Assembly (NCBI RefSeq): GCF_002939885.1
Contig: NZ_MDED01000003.1
Span: 62,001-126,000 of the forward strand
DNA: 64,000 bases
Source of the DNA: Xanthomonas cucurbitae
GTDB taxonomy: Bacteria > Pseudomonadota > Gammaproteobacteria > Xanthomonadales > Xanthomonadaceae
Reading direction: 5' to 3'
Part shown: one piece after another, positions 34,837-45,715 of the stretch
Numbering within the stretch: the first letter of the stretch is position 1
Layout: each line of letters opens with the position of its first letter
Program-made: the position numbers and the translations under genes
Notes under the pieces: generated by a model
Seen by the model: only the letters and a program-made list of their open reading frames with translations
The model's database searches: none
What the model was told of the DNA's origin: nothing

Positions 34837-37634
34837 CGAGCACCTCGCTCGATCTTGATCGGCTTGCCGAAGACATCCCGGATGATGGACGTCCGGGCAG
34901 ATTCGGGTAACTCTACAAAAACGGGGGCGTCGTAGACCGGCTGGTCAAATGCTTGGTAGCTGGTCCTCGTCTGCGCGCCACGGGGGTTCGTCACCAAGGT
35001 TTGGAGACTGGGGAGATATTGAGTGACGGTCGTCAGCAGCCCCTGCTCGCTATCCTGGGATACCGCCGTCGGCCTCCCCATCACATCAAACTCAGTCCAC
35101 ACGCCAGTGTTCGCAGCTTCGCTATTGCTGGGGTACGACGCAAAGACGGCTCTTCCCTCATGGTCGTAAACGAAGCGTTTGACTCGAAGTGTTCCCGCCA
35201 CGTTTGCCGCATCGTACTCCCGAATCAGTAGCGGCTGCCAAAGCGCATCAAAGTAGGTAATTTTCTGTGCATTTCCAGTGGTCACGGTCTGGCGCCAATG
35301 GCCGGCAGCAATACCATATTCGTCACCGCCTACCCTTTCAAACGCCTGTGCCGTCGAGTTCCAAGCGGTACTGTCACCCGATGGGTAACTCGTGCCAGTT
35401 AGCCGCCCCATCGCGTCGTAGCCATAGGTGGTCGCAAATCCGTTCTCGTCGTTGGTTTGACGAATCCACCCGTTGTCGTCCACCGAGGCGGACTTGGCTG
35501 TGCCGTCGGGGTTTGCAACGGTCTGGGGGATGCCGCGCTTCCAGCCAGACAGGGTCGTTGCATTCCCGAGTCCATCCTTGACCTGGGCCAGGGTCCCATC
35601 GGGATTGTAGGTGTAGGTTGCGATCAGCTTCCCGTTGCGCCGTTGCGTCTGGGGCAACGCATTGCTGCCGTAGTCGACTTGGGAGGTGACGATGCCTGTG
35701 TTGACATTACGAGCAATGGCGGTCTGCCCCAAGACCCACGCACCGCGCTCGTCGTAGTACGTCGTATCGTCGGTGCGGCTATGCCAAGGGCTGAATCGCT
35801 CAACGCGGGTTGGCCTTGCGAACTCGTCGAAACACGGCTGACCATTGCAATCGGCGATGCGCCAAACGAACTGGTCGCCGTTATCGATCGTGATGACCTG
35901 ACGCACGGGCCGCTGCCTCGCTGCCACAGTGTTGTCCCCGTAGTCACCAGCCGGATACATGGTCCGCGCCGCGTAAGGCGCCGCATCAAAGGCTGCGTAA
36001 TCACTCACCTTGCTGCGTTTGGCCGTCGAACCGTTCCAGCCAAAGTCCTGCTGAAGTAACAGGCCTTCATTGGACCAATGGCGATTGCCGAATCGATAGC
36101 GGGTAGCTTGGCCCGCCGGGTCTTTGACTGTGATGTCTCGCGTGATGGGCGAGCCCGCGTTGCATTCGACATACTTGGATGGATCGCTTGGATTCGGATT
36201 TGTGCCCGGCTTCCAGCAATTGTTCGGGCTGCCGTAGTCGTAGGACCAAGTCAGCCCCTGCGCCGGCAAGCCGGGACCGGAGATGCGCCTGCTGGTCACA
36301 GCCATGACATAGAACTGATAGGGAATTTCTGAGTAGGCGTCCTGGATATTGCACATCCTGGGAACCCACGACCTCCCCATCAGCATGGAGTTGAGGGTGT
36401 AGTCACTGCGAGCGCCGGTAGGGGCAGTGATGCTGCCTACGACATTGCTGCGGGACCACGGGCGGATGTTGTCGCACCCTGGCGGCTGGCCGTAGGTCAC
36501 GCGTGCACGGGACAAAGCAACCAGATCGAAGGTCCAGCCGCTGCCGTCAGGCAGCGTCACTGTATCCACAGTATCGCTGTAGCCATAAGACCAAGTTCTA
36601 CCTCCGGTGCTCACGGAGGTGATGATGCTGCCATCCCCGCCGGCATACGATAGGTCGATGCGACGCCCATCGCTGGCGACAATGCTTAGAAGTTGCCACG
36701 GAGCCCCGGGATTCCAGTTGTAGACCACAGTGTTGCCAAAGCGATCGGTCACTCGCGTGGGATAGATCAAGACCTCTTTGCGAACCAGGATGTAGTTTTT
36801 GGCTACCATTGGAACGATGTTACCGATGCCGGCTGTTCTCATGCCCACTCCGCCAGCGGACGCCATGCCAACGGAATTGGCCTGCGGAGCAGGCGACGAT
36901 TTGCTCAAGGGCGGATAGGAGCGCGACACCATATGGTTGAACGCGTACACGCTGCCTTGTGTGTCGACCAGTTCAAACCCTTCCCCGCGCGCACTCGTCT
37001 CGCTCGCTCCATCAAGCGAGGCCAGGCAACGCACTGCGGAGCCGTCCTTTAAGACGATGGGGTAGGTTCGACCGTCGCTTGGGCGGAGCGCTTGCGCCGA
37101 TGCTTGCAGTAGCTCTTGATCGCCGCTTCCTGGCCGGTAGAGAAAGCTTCCCCGCCAGAATTCGGAAGGATCGAAAAAGCCGCCCTGGTTCTCGAACGCC
37201 GGAGGAACGCTGTAGCGACTGCATCGGTTGTAAGCCGTCTCCCTGGTCCCGTTGACTACCCAGCCATCCGGCGCGATGTTCCCACCAGGGAAGCCGAAAA
37301 CCCCGTGCATGTAAGGAATATCCAGGTCCCAGAGCTTGAAGTGTCCCTTTGTGGGACTGCCGACGGAAAACCGACGACCAATGCGCACCTGCAAGGCATT
37401 GTTGCCCTTCAGGTCCACGTCGGTTTGAACGATCTCCATCGACCCGGTGTACAGGTTGATGTTTTCCCCAAACAGCTGGCCGCCGGGGCTCCTTACCACT
37501 GCGCCCGATTGGATCAACTTGCCATAGTCGTCGTAGACATCCTCGGCAATGCCTGCTGCAGGAAACAATCCTGCCAACGCAGCCAGCATCAATCCAATCG
37601 CGCGCAGCTGGCGCCGCTCTGTGCCCAGTTCCAT
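34833..37634 (-). CDS. Rhs-repeat protein, exported, first partner of a split Rhs pair
   Basis: 933 aa with a signal peptide (LMLAALAGLFPAAGIAE). It lacks a toxin tip: the C-terminus ends at RDVFGKPIKIERGAR. An N-terminal region of about 350 residues includes GENINLYTGSMEIVQTDVDLKGNNALQVRIGR, which is like the start of other secreted Rhs/WapA-type proteins, followed by YD repeats (DRFGNTVVYNW, DAMGRLTGTSYPSG, DVMGRPTAVSQ). Its TGA overlaps the start of the toxin-bearing gene, so the two are coupled. By analogy with TcB/TcC, the two may form one cocoon; that is inference. GGAA lies seven bases before the ATG. Confidence 0.85.
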   Translation of the reverse strand: MELGTERRQLRAIGLMLAALAGLFPAAGIAEDVYDDYGKLIQSGAVVRSPGGQLFGENINLYTGSMEIVQTDVDLKGNNALQVRIGRRFSVGSPTKGHFKLWDLDIPYMHGVFGFPGGNIAPDGWVVNGTRETAYNRCSRYSVPPAFENQGGFFDPSEFWRGSFLYRPGSGDQELLQASAQALRPSDGRTYPIVLKDGSAVRCLASLDGASETSARGEGFELVDTQGSVYAFNHMVSRSYPPLSKSSPAPQANSVGMASAGGVGMRTAGIGNIVPMVAKNYILVRKEVLIYPTRVTDRFGNTVVYNWNPGAPWQLLSIVASDGRRIDLSYAGGDGSIITSVSTGGRTWSYGYSDTVDTVTLPDGSGWTFDLVALSRARVTYGQPPGCDNIRPWSRSNVVGSITAPTGARSDYTLNSMLMGRSWVPRMCNIQDAYSEIPYQFYVMAVTSRRISGPGLPAQGLTWSYDYGSPNNCWKPGTNPNPSDPSKYVECNAGSPITRDITVKDPAGQATRYRFGNRHWSNEGLLLQQDFGWNGSTAKRSKVSDYAAFDAAPYAARTMYPAGDYGDNTVAARQRPVRQVITIDNGDQFVWRIADCNGQPCFDEFARPTRVERFSPWHSRTDDTTYYDERGAWVLGQTAIARNVNTGIVTSQVDYGSNALPQTQRRNGKLIATYTYNPDGTLAQVKDGLGNATTLSGWKRGIPQTVANPDGTAKSASVDDNGWIRQTNDENGFATTYGYDAMGRLTGTSYPSGDSTAWNSTAQAFERVGGDEYGIAAGHWRQTVTTGNAQKITYFDALWQPLLIREYDAANVAGTLRVKRFVYDHEGRAVFASYPSNSEAANTGVWTEFDVMGRPTAVSQDSEQGLLTTVTQYLPSLQTLVTNPRGAQTRTSYQAFDQPVYDAPVFVELPESARTSIIRDVFGKPIKIERGAR

Positions 37635-38551
37635 AGCATTTTCCAGGTTAACGACTGCCCGAGATCCGGGTAAACCTCATCGCTTACACGAACTCGCGCG
37701 CATGCAGGGCCAAGGCATGAGAACGCATGCCCAGCCAAGCCACCGGCCGGTGTTCGTGTCCAAAGAATCCAGAGGGTGCGCGAAGCGCGACCGCGAGGTC
37801 ATTCCCCAATCCCCCCACGCCGCCTAAGGTTGCGCGGCGCCAATTTGATGTCAACCGCCTACGATCGCTTGCCAGTGCATGAGGGAGCCGGGGCGCAGAA
37901 CGGCAAGTGCTTGACGTTATGGGGAATAGCTCACGAAAGACGGTGCCGAGACCGGTTTTCCTACAAAGAATTCAGAAAATTCTGACGCTGTTTTCAGTAG
38001 TTATCTGACAACACTCGACAATGCTATTGACGTGCTTACGACACGCAGAACTCGCCACTTCCCCTGTTGCGCAGCTAGCGCATGTTATGAACCCTGAACC
38101 CGCCCGGCTATCGTAGGCGGGTGAGGCAGCCGCACCCCTATCCGGATGCCAGCAACGTTACCGAGCGAGGAGCGACGCGTGCCCTGCGGGCAACACCCAG
38201 CCATTTCAGGGGTCGTGGCCGGCTTTCCTGCGTAAAAGCCGAGCCAGGCAGGAGCCTCCGTATTGCCATTCAGGATTCGACAGGGCTTTCGCTCTTCGTC
38301 CGAAGGCCTCGGCCCGATGGCCGACCGCCCGCTGCAATCCTTGGCCCGCACCCTCGCGACCGATCGCTCAAGGATTTGTTGGCAGGTGCGCTTAAACTTG
38401 ACCCGTGCCGCCTTGAGGTGGTTCGTTTGGTCGCAACATCCTGTGCCATCCCAGCCGCTCGTCCGTTTCATCGCAACAACGCCGCAACAAACTTCACCGT
38501 CCCTTGCCGTTACCGCCCCTGATTGACCGCCACATCCCGGAAGAACATTTC
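37635..38551. other. Long intergenic region between the rhs operon and mutS
   Basis: About 900 bases with no convincing gene. The part at 37960-38040 is AT-rich and likely holds the rhs promoter. From 38085 to about 38250 there are several short stems: CCCGCC...GGCGGG at 38099-38119, TGCC-CTGC-GGGCA near 38179-38192, and GGCTTTCCTGCGTAAAAGCC at 38221-38240. This looks like structured RNA or a decayed repeat, but I could not match it to a known family. Confidence 0.35.
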
Positions 38552-41173
38552 TTGCAAAGCACTGACACAAAAGAAAAAACCAAGAACACCGGTGGGGCTG
38601 TAGAGCACACCCCCCTCATGAAGCAGTTCTTCGCCGCCAAGTCGGACTACCCCGACCTGCTGCTGTTCTTCCGCATGGGCGATTTCTACGAGTTGTTCTA
38701 CGACGATGCGCGCAAGGCGGCGCGCCTGCTGGACATCACCCTGACCCAGCGTGGCAGCTCGGGCGGGGCACCGATTCCGATGGCCGGCGTGCCGGTGCAT
38801 GCCTACGAGGGCTATCTGGCGCGGTTGGTGGCCTTGGGCGAGTCGGTGGCCATTTGCGAGCAGATCGGTGACCCCGCGCTGGCCAAGGGCCTGGTCGAGC
38901 GCAAGGTGGTGCGCATCGTCACGCCCGGCACGGTGACCGACGAGGCGCTACTGGACGAACGCCGCGACACACTGCTGATGGCGATTGCGCGCAGCAAGCA
39001 GGGCTACGGCCTGGCCTGGGCGGATCTGGCCGGTGGCCGGTTCCTGGTCAACGAAGTGGACAGCGTCGATGCGCTGGAGGCGGAAATCGCGCGGCTGGAA
39101 CCGGCCGAGCTGCTGGTGCCGGACGAAGACAACTGGCCGGAGTTCCTGCGTGGGCGCATCGGCGTGCGGCGGCGGCCGCCGTGGTTGTTCGATGCCGACA
39201 GCGGGCGGCGTCAGCTGTTGGCGTTCTTCAAGCTGCACGACCTGTCCGGCTTCGGCATCGACGACAAGCCCTGCGCCACCGCCGCTGCCGGCGCGCTGCT
39301 CGGCTATGTGGAAGAAACCCAGAAACAGCGCCTGCCGCATCTGACCGCGATCGCGATGGAAGTGGCCAGCGAGGCGATCGCGATGAACGCGGCCACGCGC
39401 CGGCATCTGGAGCTGGACACACGCGTAGATGGCGACACCCGCAACACCTTGCTCGGAGTGCTGGACAGCACCGTCACCCCGATGGGCGGGCGCCTGCTGC
39501 GGCGCTGGCTGCATCGGCCGCTGCGCCTGCGCGAGGTGCTGATGCAGCGGCACCATGCCGTCGCCATCCTGATCGCCTCTGCTGCCGATGCCGAGGTGCG
39601 CGAAGCCTTCCGCGCGCTTGGCGATCTGGAACGCATCCTCACCCGCGTGGCACTGCGTTCGGCCCGTCCACGCGACTTTTCCACCCTGCGCGATGGCCTG
39701 GCACTGCTGCCGACGCTGCGCAGCATCCTCGCGCCGCTGGATTCGCCGCGCCTGCAGGCCTTGTTCGCCGAACTTGGCGAACACGATGCCACCGCGCACC
39801 TGCTGGTCAGCGCGGTGGCCGAGCAGCCGCCGCTCAAGCTCAGCGACGGCGGCGTCATCGCTTCCGGCTACGACGCCGAGCTGGACGAGCTGCGCCGCCT
39901 GTCCACCAATGCCGACCAGTTCCTGATCGACCTGGAGCAACGCGAGCGCGAGGCCAGCGGCATCGGCACGCTCAAGGTCGGCTACAACCGCGTGCATGGT
40001 TACTACATCGAGATCAGCAAGGGCCAAGCCGACAAGGCGCCGCTGCACTACAGCCGCCGCCAGACCCTGACCAATGCCGAACGCTACATCACCGAAGAAC
40101 TCAAGAGTTTCGAAGACAAGGTGCTGTCGGCACGCGAGCGGTCGCTGTCACGCGAAAAACTGCTGTACGAAGGTCTGCTGGATGCACTGGGCAGCGAGCT
40201 GGAAGGTTTGAAGCGCTGCGCAGGCGCACTGAGCGAACTGGACGTGCTGGCGGCCTTCGCCGAGCGCGCACAGGCGCTGGACTGGTCGCATCCGGAGCTG
40301 GACACCGCGCCGTGCCTGCGCATTGAGCGCGGCCGCCACCCGGTGGTCGAGGCGGTGCGCGAGCACCCCTTCGAACCCAACGACCTGGACCTGCACAGCG
40401 ACCGCCGCATGTTGGTCATCACCGGCCCGAACATGGGCGGTAAATCGACCTATATGCGGCAGAACGCGTTGATCGTGCTGCTGGCGCACATCGGTAGCTT
40501 CGTGCCGGCCAGCCGCGCGGTGATCGGGCCGATCGACCGCATCCTCACCCGCATCGGTGCCGGCGACGACCTGGCACGCGGGCAATCCACCTTCATGGTG
40601 GAAATGGCCGAGACCAGCTACATCCTGCATCACGCCACGCCGCAATCGCTGGTGTTGATGGACGAGATCGGCCGCGGCACCTCCACCTACGACGGCCTGG
40701 CGCTGGCCGACGCGGTGGCACGCCATCTGGCGCAGAGCAATCGCTGCTACACCCTGTTTGCCACGCATTACTTCGAACTCACCGCGCTGGCCGACGAATC
40801 GCATGGCGGCGGCGGTAGCGGCATCGCCAACGTGCACCTGGACGCCGTCGAACATGGCGAACGCCTGGTATTCATGCATGCCGTGAAGGATGGCCCGGCC
40901 AATCGCAGCTTCGGCCTGCAGGTGGCGGCGTTGGCCGGCCTGCCGAGGGCGGCGGTGACGCAGGCGCGCCGCCGGCTGGCCGAGCTGGAGCAACGTGGCG
41001 GGGAAAGTCACAGTGTGCAGATGGCGCCCGCCGCGCTGGACGCACCGCAGCAGTTCGGGTTGTTCACCACGCCCTCCTCTGCCGCCCAGGAGGCGCTACA
41101 CGCGCTGGACCCGGACGAACTCACCCCCAAGCAGGCGCTGGAAGCGCTGTACAGGCTGAAAGCGCTGCTCTGA
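38552..41173 (+). CDS. mutS: DNA mismatch repair protein MutS
   Basis: 873 aa from TTG 38552, which follows GGAAGAA. The mismatch-binding domain begins [35 protein letters not shown] (F-x-E motif as FYELF; only landmarks given). The ATPase has GPNMGGKST as Walker [13 protein letters not shown] as Walker B, and FATHYFELT. MutS recognises mispairs and recruits MutL. An alternative in-frame TTG at 38504 would add 16 residues. In both cases the start is TTG, where relatives begin with methionine at the matching site. Neighbouring genes are unrelated. Confidence 0.95.
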   Translation: MQSTDTKEKTKNTGGAVEHTPLMKQFFAAKSDYPDLLLFFRMGDFYELFYDDARKAARLLDITLTQRGSSGGAPIPMAGVPVHAYEGYLARLVALGESVAICEQIGDPALAKGLVERKVVRIVTPGTVTDEALLDERRDTLLMAIARSKQGYGLAWADLAGGRFLVNEVDSVDALEAEIARLEPAELLVPDEDNWPEFLRGRIGVRRRPPWLFDADSGRRQLLAFFKLHDLSGFGIDDKPCATAAAGALLGYVEETQKQRLPHLTAIAMEVASEAIAMNAATRRHLELDTRVDGDTRNTLLGVLDSTVTPMGGRLLRRWLHRPLRLREVLMQRHHAVAILIASAADAEVREAFRALGDLERILTRVALRSARPRDFSTLRDGLALLPTLRSILAPLDSPRLQALFAELGEHDATAHLLVSAVAEQPPLKLSDGGVIASGYDAELDELRRLSTNADQFLIDLEQREREASGIGTLKVGYNRVHGYYIEISKGQADKAPLHYSRRQTLTNAERYITEELKSFEDKVLSARERSLSREKLLYEGLLDALGSELEGLKRCAGALSELDVLAAFAERAQALDWSHPELDTAPCLRIERGRHPVVEAVREHPFEPNDLDLHSDRRMLVITGPNMGGKSTYMRQNALIVLLAHIGSFVPASRAVIGPIDRILTRIGAGDDLARGQSTFMVEMAETSYILHHATPQSLVLMDEIGRGTSTYDGLALADAVARHLAQSNRCYTLFATHYFELTALADESHGGGGSGIANVHLDAVEHGERLVFMHAVKDGPANRSFGLQVAALAGLPRAAVTQARRRLAELEQRGGESHSVQMAPAALDAPQQFGLFTTPSSAAQEALHALDPDELTPKQALEALYRLKALL

Positions 41174-41329
41174 GCGCACCGCCAGGACCACGCGCGGCCC
41201 TGGCGATTCCTGCCTGCGCCGGAGAGCGTGCCAAGCGTCTTCCTGCCGACGGCAGGGACGCGGTGAGGTGATGGTGCAACTTCGCATCCGCACGGCAAGA
41301 CGAAGCAGCGGACAGCTGCTCATCGAAAG

Positions 41330-41350
41330 ATATGTTATATCATTTCATAT
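41330..41350. promoter_or_regulatory. Zur-box-like dyad upstream of the G3E GTPase gene
   Basis: ATATGTTAT-ATC-ATTTCATAT: two nine-base arms matching at seven positions, in an AT-rich island inside GC-rich DNA, 112 bases before the ATG at 41462. It resembles the TGTTATNATATAACA-type boxes bound by the zinc regulator Zur. A second, stronger dyad lies at 47670. Confidence 0.5.
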
Positions 41351-41461
41351 GCAATTTAATCCCCATGCTCAAGCCGCAGCACGCGTGCCGCACCGGTTGC
41401 GCCATGCCGCGCATTGCGCCCCATCCCCTGTCCTGCCTTTTGCGGGCGCGAGGACTCTGTC

Positions 41462-42424
41462 ATGACTGCCGCCCAACTCCCCGTCACTGTGTTGACCGGC
41501 TTCCTCGGTGCCGGCAAGACCACCTTGTTGAACCGCATCCTCACCGAGTCGCATGGCTACCGCTACGCGGTCATCGTCAATGAGTTCGGCCAGACCGGGA
41601 TCGACAACGACCTCGTGGTGGACGCCGACGAAGAAATCTTCGAGATGAACAACGGATGCATCTGCTGCACCGTGCGTGGTGATCTGATCCGTATCCTCGA
41701 TGGACTGATGAAGCGCCGCGACATCGATGCGATCCTCATCGAAACCACCGGCCTTGCCGATCCTGCGCCGGTGGCACAGACCTTCTTCGTCGATCCGGAC
41801 GTTGCGGCCAGGACCCGGCTGGATGCCATCGTCACCGTGGTCGATGCGGTGCACCTGCAGACCCACCTGGACGAGGCACACGAGGCGGCCGAGCAGATTG
41901 CCTTTGCCGATGTCGTCCTGCTCAACAAGATCGACCTGGTGCCGCCAGCGCAGCTCGACGGCCTGCGCTCGCGCATCCGCAGCATCAACCCCTATGCGCG
42001 CATCCATCACAGCACGCGTGGCGATGTGCCGTTGCAGGCGATCCTGGGGCTGCAGGCCTTCAGCCTGGAGCGCGTGCTGGAGATCGAACCGGACTTTCTC
42101 GACGCAGACCATGTACACGCGCATGACCAGGCCATCGGCTCGGTGTCGTTGCAATTACACACACCGCTGGACCCGGTGCGCTTCGAGCGCTGGTTCGGCC
42201 AGTTGCTGTCTACGCATGGCACCGACCTGCTGCGCTGCAAGGGCATCCTGGAGCTGGCCGGGCAATCGCGGCGCTATGTCGTGCAGGGCGTGCACATGCT
42301 CACCGATGGCAGCTTCCTGGACGCCTGGCCGGAAGGACAACCGCGGGTATCACGCATGGTCTTCATCGGCCGCCATCTCGAACGCATGCAGTTGCACGAC
42401 GGCTTCCATGCCTGCGCGGCATGA
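41462..42424 (+). CDS. CobW/COG0523-family G3E GTPase, putative zinc metallochaperone
   Basis: 320 aa. Walker A is GFLGAGKT (13-20), the metal-binding GCICC motif is at 65-69, and NKIDL follows near 155-159. The CobW C-terminal domain starts around residue 205 ([14 protein letters not shown]). The segment DADHVHAHD is histidine-rich and could bind zinc. Proteins of this group deliver zinc under starvation, and the upstream Zur-like dyad supports this. ATG 41462 has GAGGA seven bases ahead; its last codon overlaps the next gene (ATGA). Confidence 0.9.
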   Translation: MTAAQLPVTVLTGFLGAGKTTLLNRILTESHGYRYAVIVNEFGQTGIDNDLVVDADEEIFEMNNGCICCTVRGDLIRILDGLMKRRDIDAILIETTGLADPAPVAQTFFVDPDVAARTRLDAIVTVVDAVHLQTHLDEAHEAAEQIAFADVVLLNKIDLVPPAQLDGLRSRIRSINPYARIHHSTRGDVPLQAILGLQAFSLERVLEIEPDFLDADHVHAHDQAIGSVSLQLHTPLDPVRFERWFGQLLSTHGTDLLRCKGILELAGQSRRYVVQGVHMLTDGSFLDAWPEGQPRVSRMVFIGRHLERMQLHDGFHACAA

Positions 42425-43455
42425 ACGCAGCGCCACTGCCAGCGTTGCCGTTCAAACCGCGCAAGGCGCGTTCCGGGCTCACCCTGCATCTGGATGCGGT
42501 GCCGGTTGCCGTGGTCGCATGCGCCGCGCAGCTGGTCACGGCATGGGGCGATGGCGGCCTGCGCTATTTCGCCCGGCAGCAGACACCGGACTGCCTGCAG
42601 GTCCACGCGGGCGCCATCCTGAGCCTGGCCGCCGATGCCGGCGGCGGCGTGTTGAGCGGTGGCGACGATGGCGTGTTCGCCCTGGTCGAAGCACGCTGCA
42701 TCCAGGTGCTGGCGCGGTTTCCGGGCCGGTGGGTGGAGCATGTGGCAGGCGCTGTCGATGGCAGCCGCGCCTGCGCGGTCGGTCGGCAGGTGCATCTGTG
42801 GGAGGCCGATGGCCGCCAGCATGTGCTGGAGCATCCATCCAGTGTCGGCGGCATCGCCTTCGACCCGGCGGGCGGGCGGCTGGCCGCCTCGCATTACGGC
42901 GGCGTCACCGTCTGGACCCGCGCGGATGGCCACTGGCGTGCCAGCCCGCAGGCCTGCCGCGGCAGCCACCTGGCGGTGACCTGGTCGCCGGATGGTCGTT
43001 TCGTGCTCAGCAGCATGCAGGAAGGCGCCGTGCATGGCTGGCGCGTGGCCGACCCGATGCAGCTGCATATCGGTGGCTACGCGAGCAAGATCCGGCAATG
43101 GGGCTGGGTGGGAGCGGCGCCCTGGCTGGTCAGCGGCGGGGCCAGCGCCGCGATCCTGTGGCCATTCGACACTGACGAGGGCCCCATGCAGCGCGCTGCG
43201 TTGCAGCTGTTCGACGATGACGCGCAGACCCTGGTCACCGCCATCGGCACGTTGGCCGATCCGCCACGCGTTCTGGCCGGCAGGCACGATGGCAGCGTGC
43301 TGCTCGGCGACCCGGGCGACCCGCTGCGGTGGTACAGCCTGCCATCTGCCGGCCGTGCACCGGTCGTGCTGCTTGCCGTCTTGCCCGCACCGCACTGGCT
43401 GCTGGTCGCCCACGCCGACGGCGACGTGCTGTGGATGCCCTTGCAGCTGCCATGA
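42421..43455 (+). CDS. WD40-repeat-like beta-propeller protein
   Basis: 344 aa, no signal peptide. Recurrent WD-type blades are visible: [52 protein letters not shown], and [20 protein letters not shown] (short quotes of the landmarks). WD40 proteins scaffold partners; the exact job here is unknown. It is coupled to the G3E GTPase gene by an ATGA overlap, and this GTPase-propeller pair recurs in Zur-type clusters in the genus as far as I know, suggesting a cytoplasmic zinc-delivery complex (inference). Confidence 0.75.
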   Translation: MNAAPLPALPFKPRKARSGLTLHLDAVPVAVVACAAQLVTAWGDGGLRYFARQQTPDCLQVHAGAILSLAADAGGGVLSGGDDGVFALVEARCIQVLARFPGRWVEHVAGAVDGSRACAVGRQVHLWEADGRQHVLEHPSSVGGIAFDPAGGRLAASHYGGVTVWTRADGHWRASPQACRGSHLAVTWSPDGRFVLSSMQEGAVHGWRVADPMQLHIGGYASKIRQWGWVGAAPWLVSGGASAAILWPFDTDEGPMQRAALQLFDDDAQTLVTAIGTLADPPRVLAGRHDGSVLLGDPGDPLRWYSLPSAGRAPVVLLAVLPAPHWLLVAHADGDVLWMPLQLP

Positions 43456-43513
43456 CGCCGTCATTCCCCGCCGCCACAGCGGCCACGTTGCATTCCCTCA
43501 AGCACCCGTTCGC

Positions 43514-45715
43514 ATGACATCTTTCTCGTTTCGTTCCCGCACCCCGCACCTCGCTGCCTGCACGCGCTGGCACCTGCTGACGCTGTTGTCAGCGCTGACG
43601 CTGCCGCCAGGCGCAGTAGCGCAGGACACCGGCCGCACGCTGCAAACCCTGGACGAAATCGATGTGCATGGCACCGCATCCGCCACGGACGTGGTGCAGC
43701 CCACCGCCAGCCGGCTGGCGCTGTCGCCGGCGCAGACACCCGCCTCGCTGGACAGCATCGATGCGCACGCCATGCAGACGCGCGGGCTGCAGAGCGTGGA
43801 GTCTGCCGTCACCCGCTTGCCGGGTGTCACCAGCGGCGGCTCGCCCGGCAATCTGTCCAGCCTGTCGATGCGCGGCTTCACCGGCGACCAGATCACCTGG
43901 CTGCACAACGGCCTGTACCTGGGCCCGTCCAGCATGACCGCCCGTCCCCAGAACAGCTTCAATCTGCAGGCAGTGGAGGTGCTCAAGGGGCCGGCTTCAG
44001 TGCTGTACGGGCAAGGCGCCATCGGCGGCGTGGTCAATGTCATCGACAAGCAACCACGCTTTGGCCCTGACAGCGTCGATCTGCTGGCAGAAGTCTCGCG
44101 ATTCGGTGGCCGTGCGCTGGGCATCGGCGGTGGCGGCCAGCTCGGCGACGCTCTGGCCTACCGCGCCGACATCAGCCGCCTATCGTCCGACGGCTTCGTG
44201 CACGCCGCCGGCTCGCAGGTGTTCAACGGCAGTGCGGCGATGCTCTGGCGGCCCAGCGACTCCCTGAGCCTGCAGCTGGCGATCGACTACGCCAACGATC
44301 ATCCCAGTACCTATTTCGGAACCCCGCTGCTGCCGGCCGATGCAGCGCGCGCCCCGCTACGCGGAGTGCTGCGCAGCGCCGATGGCAGCGTGGTGGATGC
44401 CACCCAGCGCAACACCAACTACAACGTCGTCGACGCGCAGATTTCCGCACGTCACAGCTGGCCGCAGGCAACCCTGGTGTGGTCGCCAAGCACGCACATC
44501 ACCGTGCGCAGCCTGTGGTTCGCCTTCGATGCTTCGCGGCGCTGGATCAATGCCGAAAGCTACGCCTACGACCCGGCAAGCCGGCAACTGGACCGCGACC
44601 GGTTCTTCGTCTTCCATCAGCAGCACCTGTGGGGCACTCAAACCAGCGTGCGTTTCGACCAGCCACTGGGGCGGCTATCCAACCAGTTGGTGATCGGGCT
44701 GGACTACAACCGCCTGCACTTCGTGCGCGAGCGCGGCTTCCCGGACGGCGACAGCGTCGATCCGGCAGTGCCCGGGCCGAGCGGTGTGTTCGGCACGTTG
44801 CAACCGCGGCGCAGCCCGACGCAGTGGAGCAACACCGCCGTGTTCCTGGAAGACGCGTTGGACCTGGACCCCCAGCTCAAGCTGGTGCTGGGCGGGCGCT
44901 GGGAAATGCTGCAGCTGGAACGTCGCAACTTCGACGCCGCCGGCCAGTTCCAGCCGGCCAGCAGTTTCAGCCGCAGCTATCGGCCGAACAACCTGCGGGT
45001 CGGCCTGGTGTATGCGCTGAGCCCGTCGGTGACGCCGTATGTGTCCTATACCACCGGCAGCGACCTTCCCGGCTCGAACATCCTGCTGGTCAATGCCGCG
45101 GAGGATTTCGGCATGAGCCGCGCGCGCCAGTACGAAGCGGGCATCAAGGCCGCACGCAGCGACCAGCGCGCCAGTGCCACCCTGGCGTTGTACGACATCC
45201 GCCGCGAGAACATCCTCACCCTGACTGGCCAGGACATGGTCAGCAATGTCGGGGCGCAAACCGCGCGTGGCATCGAACTGTCGCTATCGGCGCAGCCCAC
45301 TGCGCAGTGGGCCGTGGAGGCCAATCTGGCCTATACCGACGCGCGCTATCACGACTTCATCGACCCGGCCAGCGGCCTGGATGTTTCGGGCAATCGTCCC
45401 GCCAACGTCCCACGCACGGTCTTCAATCTCGGCTCCCACCTGGACGACATCGCCGGCCTGCCGCTGGAACTGGGGCTGGACCTGCATGGCGTGGGCGCAC
45501 GCGCAGGCAACCTGGCCAACAGCTTGCAGCTGGAGCGCTACCTGCTCACCGGCGTGTATGCCAACTATCGCCTGAACTCCTCGCTCACGCTGGGCGTGCG
45601 TGCCGACAACCTGTTCAACACCGCTTACGTGCAGTGGGCCGATGTGTCCTATCCCCGGCAGGTTCTGCTGGGCCAGCCACGTAGCTACGCGCTGACCCTG
45701 CGTGCAGCGTTCTAG
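43514..45715 (+). CDS. TonB-dependent receptor, siderophore/metallophore type
   Basis: 733 aa from ATG 43514. A signal peptide (to about GAVAQ) precedes LDEIDVHGTA, a TonB-box-like segment, and a classical plug: ESAVTRLPGVTSGG, LSMRGFTGDQITWLHNGLYLG, VEVLKGPASVLYGQGAIGGVVN. The last phrase is the ferric-siderophore receptor signature. The barrel ends LRAAF. In the context of a Zur-like box and a PepSY partner, it may import a zinc-chelator complex rather than iron. The overlap with the next gene is 14 bases, so expression is coupled. Confidence 0.9.
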   Translation: MTSFSFRSRTPHLAACTRWHLLTLLSALTLPPGAVAQDTGRTLQTLDEIDVHGTASATDVVQPTASRLALSPAQTPASLDSIDAHAMQTRGLQSVESAVTRLPGVTSGGSPGNLSSLSMRGFTGDQITWLHNGLYLGPSSMTARPQNSFNLQAVEVLKGPASVLYGQGAIGGVVNVIDKQPRFGPDSVDLLAEVSRFGGRALGIGGGGQLGDALAYRADISRLSSDGFVHAAGSQVFNGSAAMLWRPSDSLSLQLAIDYANDHPSTYFGTPLLPADAARAPLRGVLRSADGSVVDATQRNTNYNVVDAQISARHSWPQATLVWSPSTHITVRSLWFAFDASRRWINAESYAYDPASRQLDRDRFFVFHQQHLWGTQTSVRFDQPLGRLSNQLVIGLDYNRLHFVRERGFPDGDSVDPAVPGPSGVFGTLQPRRSPTQWSNTAVFLEDALDLDPQLKLVLGGRWEMLQLERRNFDAAGQFQPASSFSRSYRPNNLRVGLVYALSPSVTPYVSYTTGSDLPGSNILLVNAAEDFGMSRARQYEAGIKAARSDQRASATLALYDIRRENILTLTGQDMVSNVGAQTARGIELSLSAQPTAQWAVEANLAYTDARYHDFIDPASGLDVSGNRPANVPRTVFNLGSHLDDIAGLPLELGLDLHGVGARAGNLANSLQLERYLLTGVYANYRLNSSLTLGVRADNLFNTAYVQWADVSYPRQVLLGQPRSYALTLRAAF

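Noticed and set aside
31261-37634. Type VI secretion Rhs effector
   Set aside because: No PAAR motif, VgrG or chaperone (DUF1795/EagR) gene; both Rhs proteins carry N-terminal export signals instead.
37635-38551. tRNA or tmRNA gene at the edge of the rhs island
   Set aside because: No cloverleaf with an anticodon and no T-loop GGTTCGA-type box could be assembled from the stems.
38085-38570. 161-codon minus-strand frame upstream of mutS
   Set aside because: Arg/Cys-rich, unlike a real protein, and it crosses the mutS start region and a stem-rich segment.
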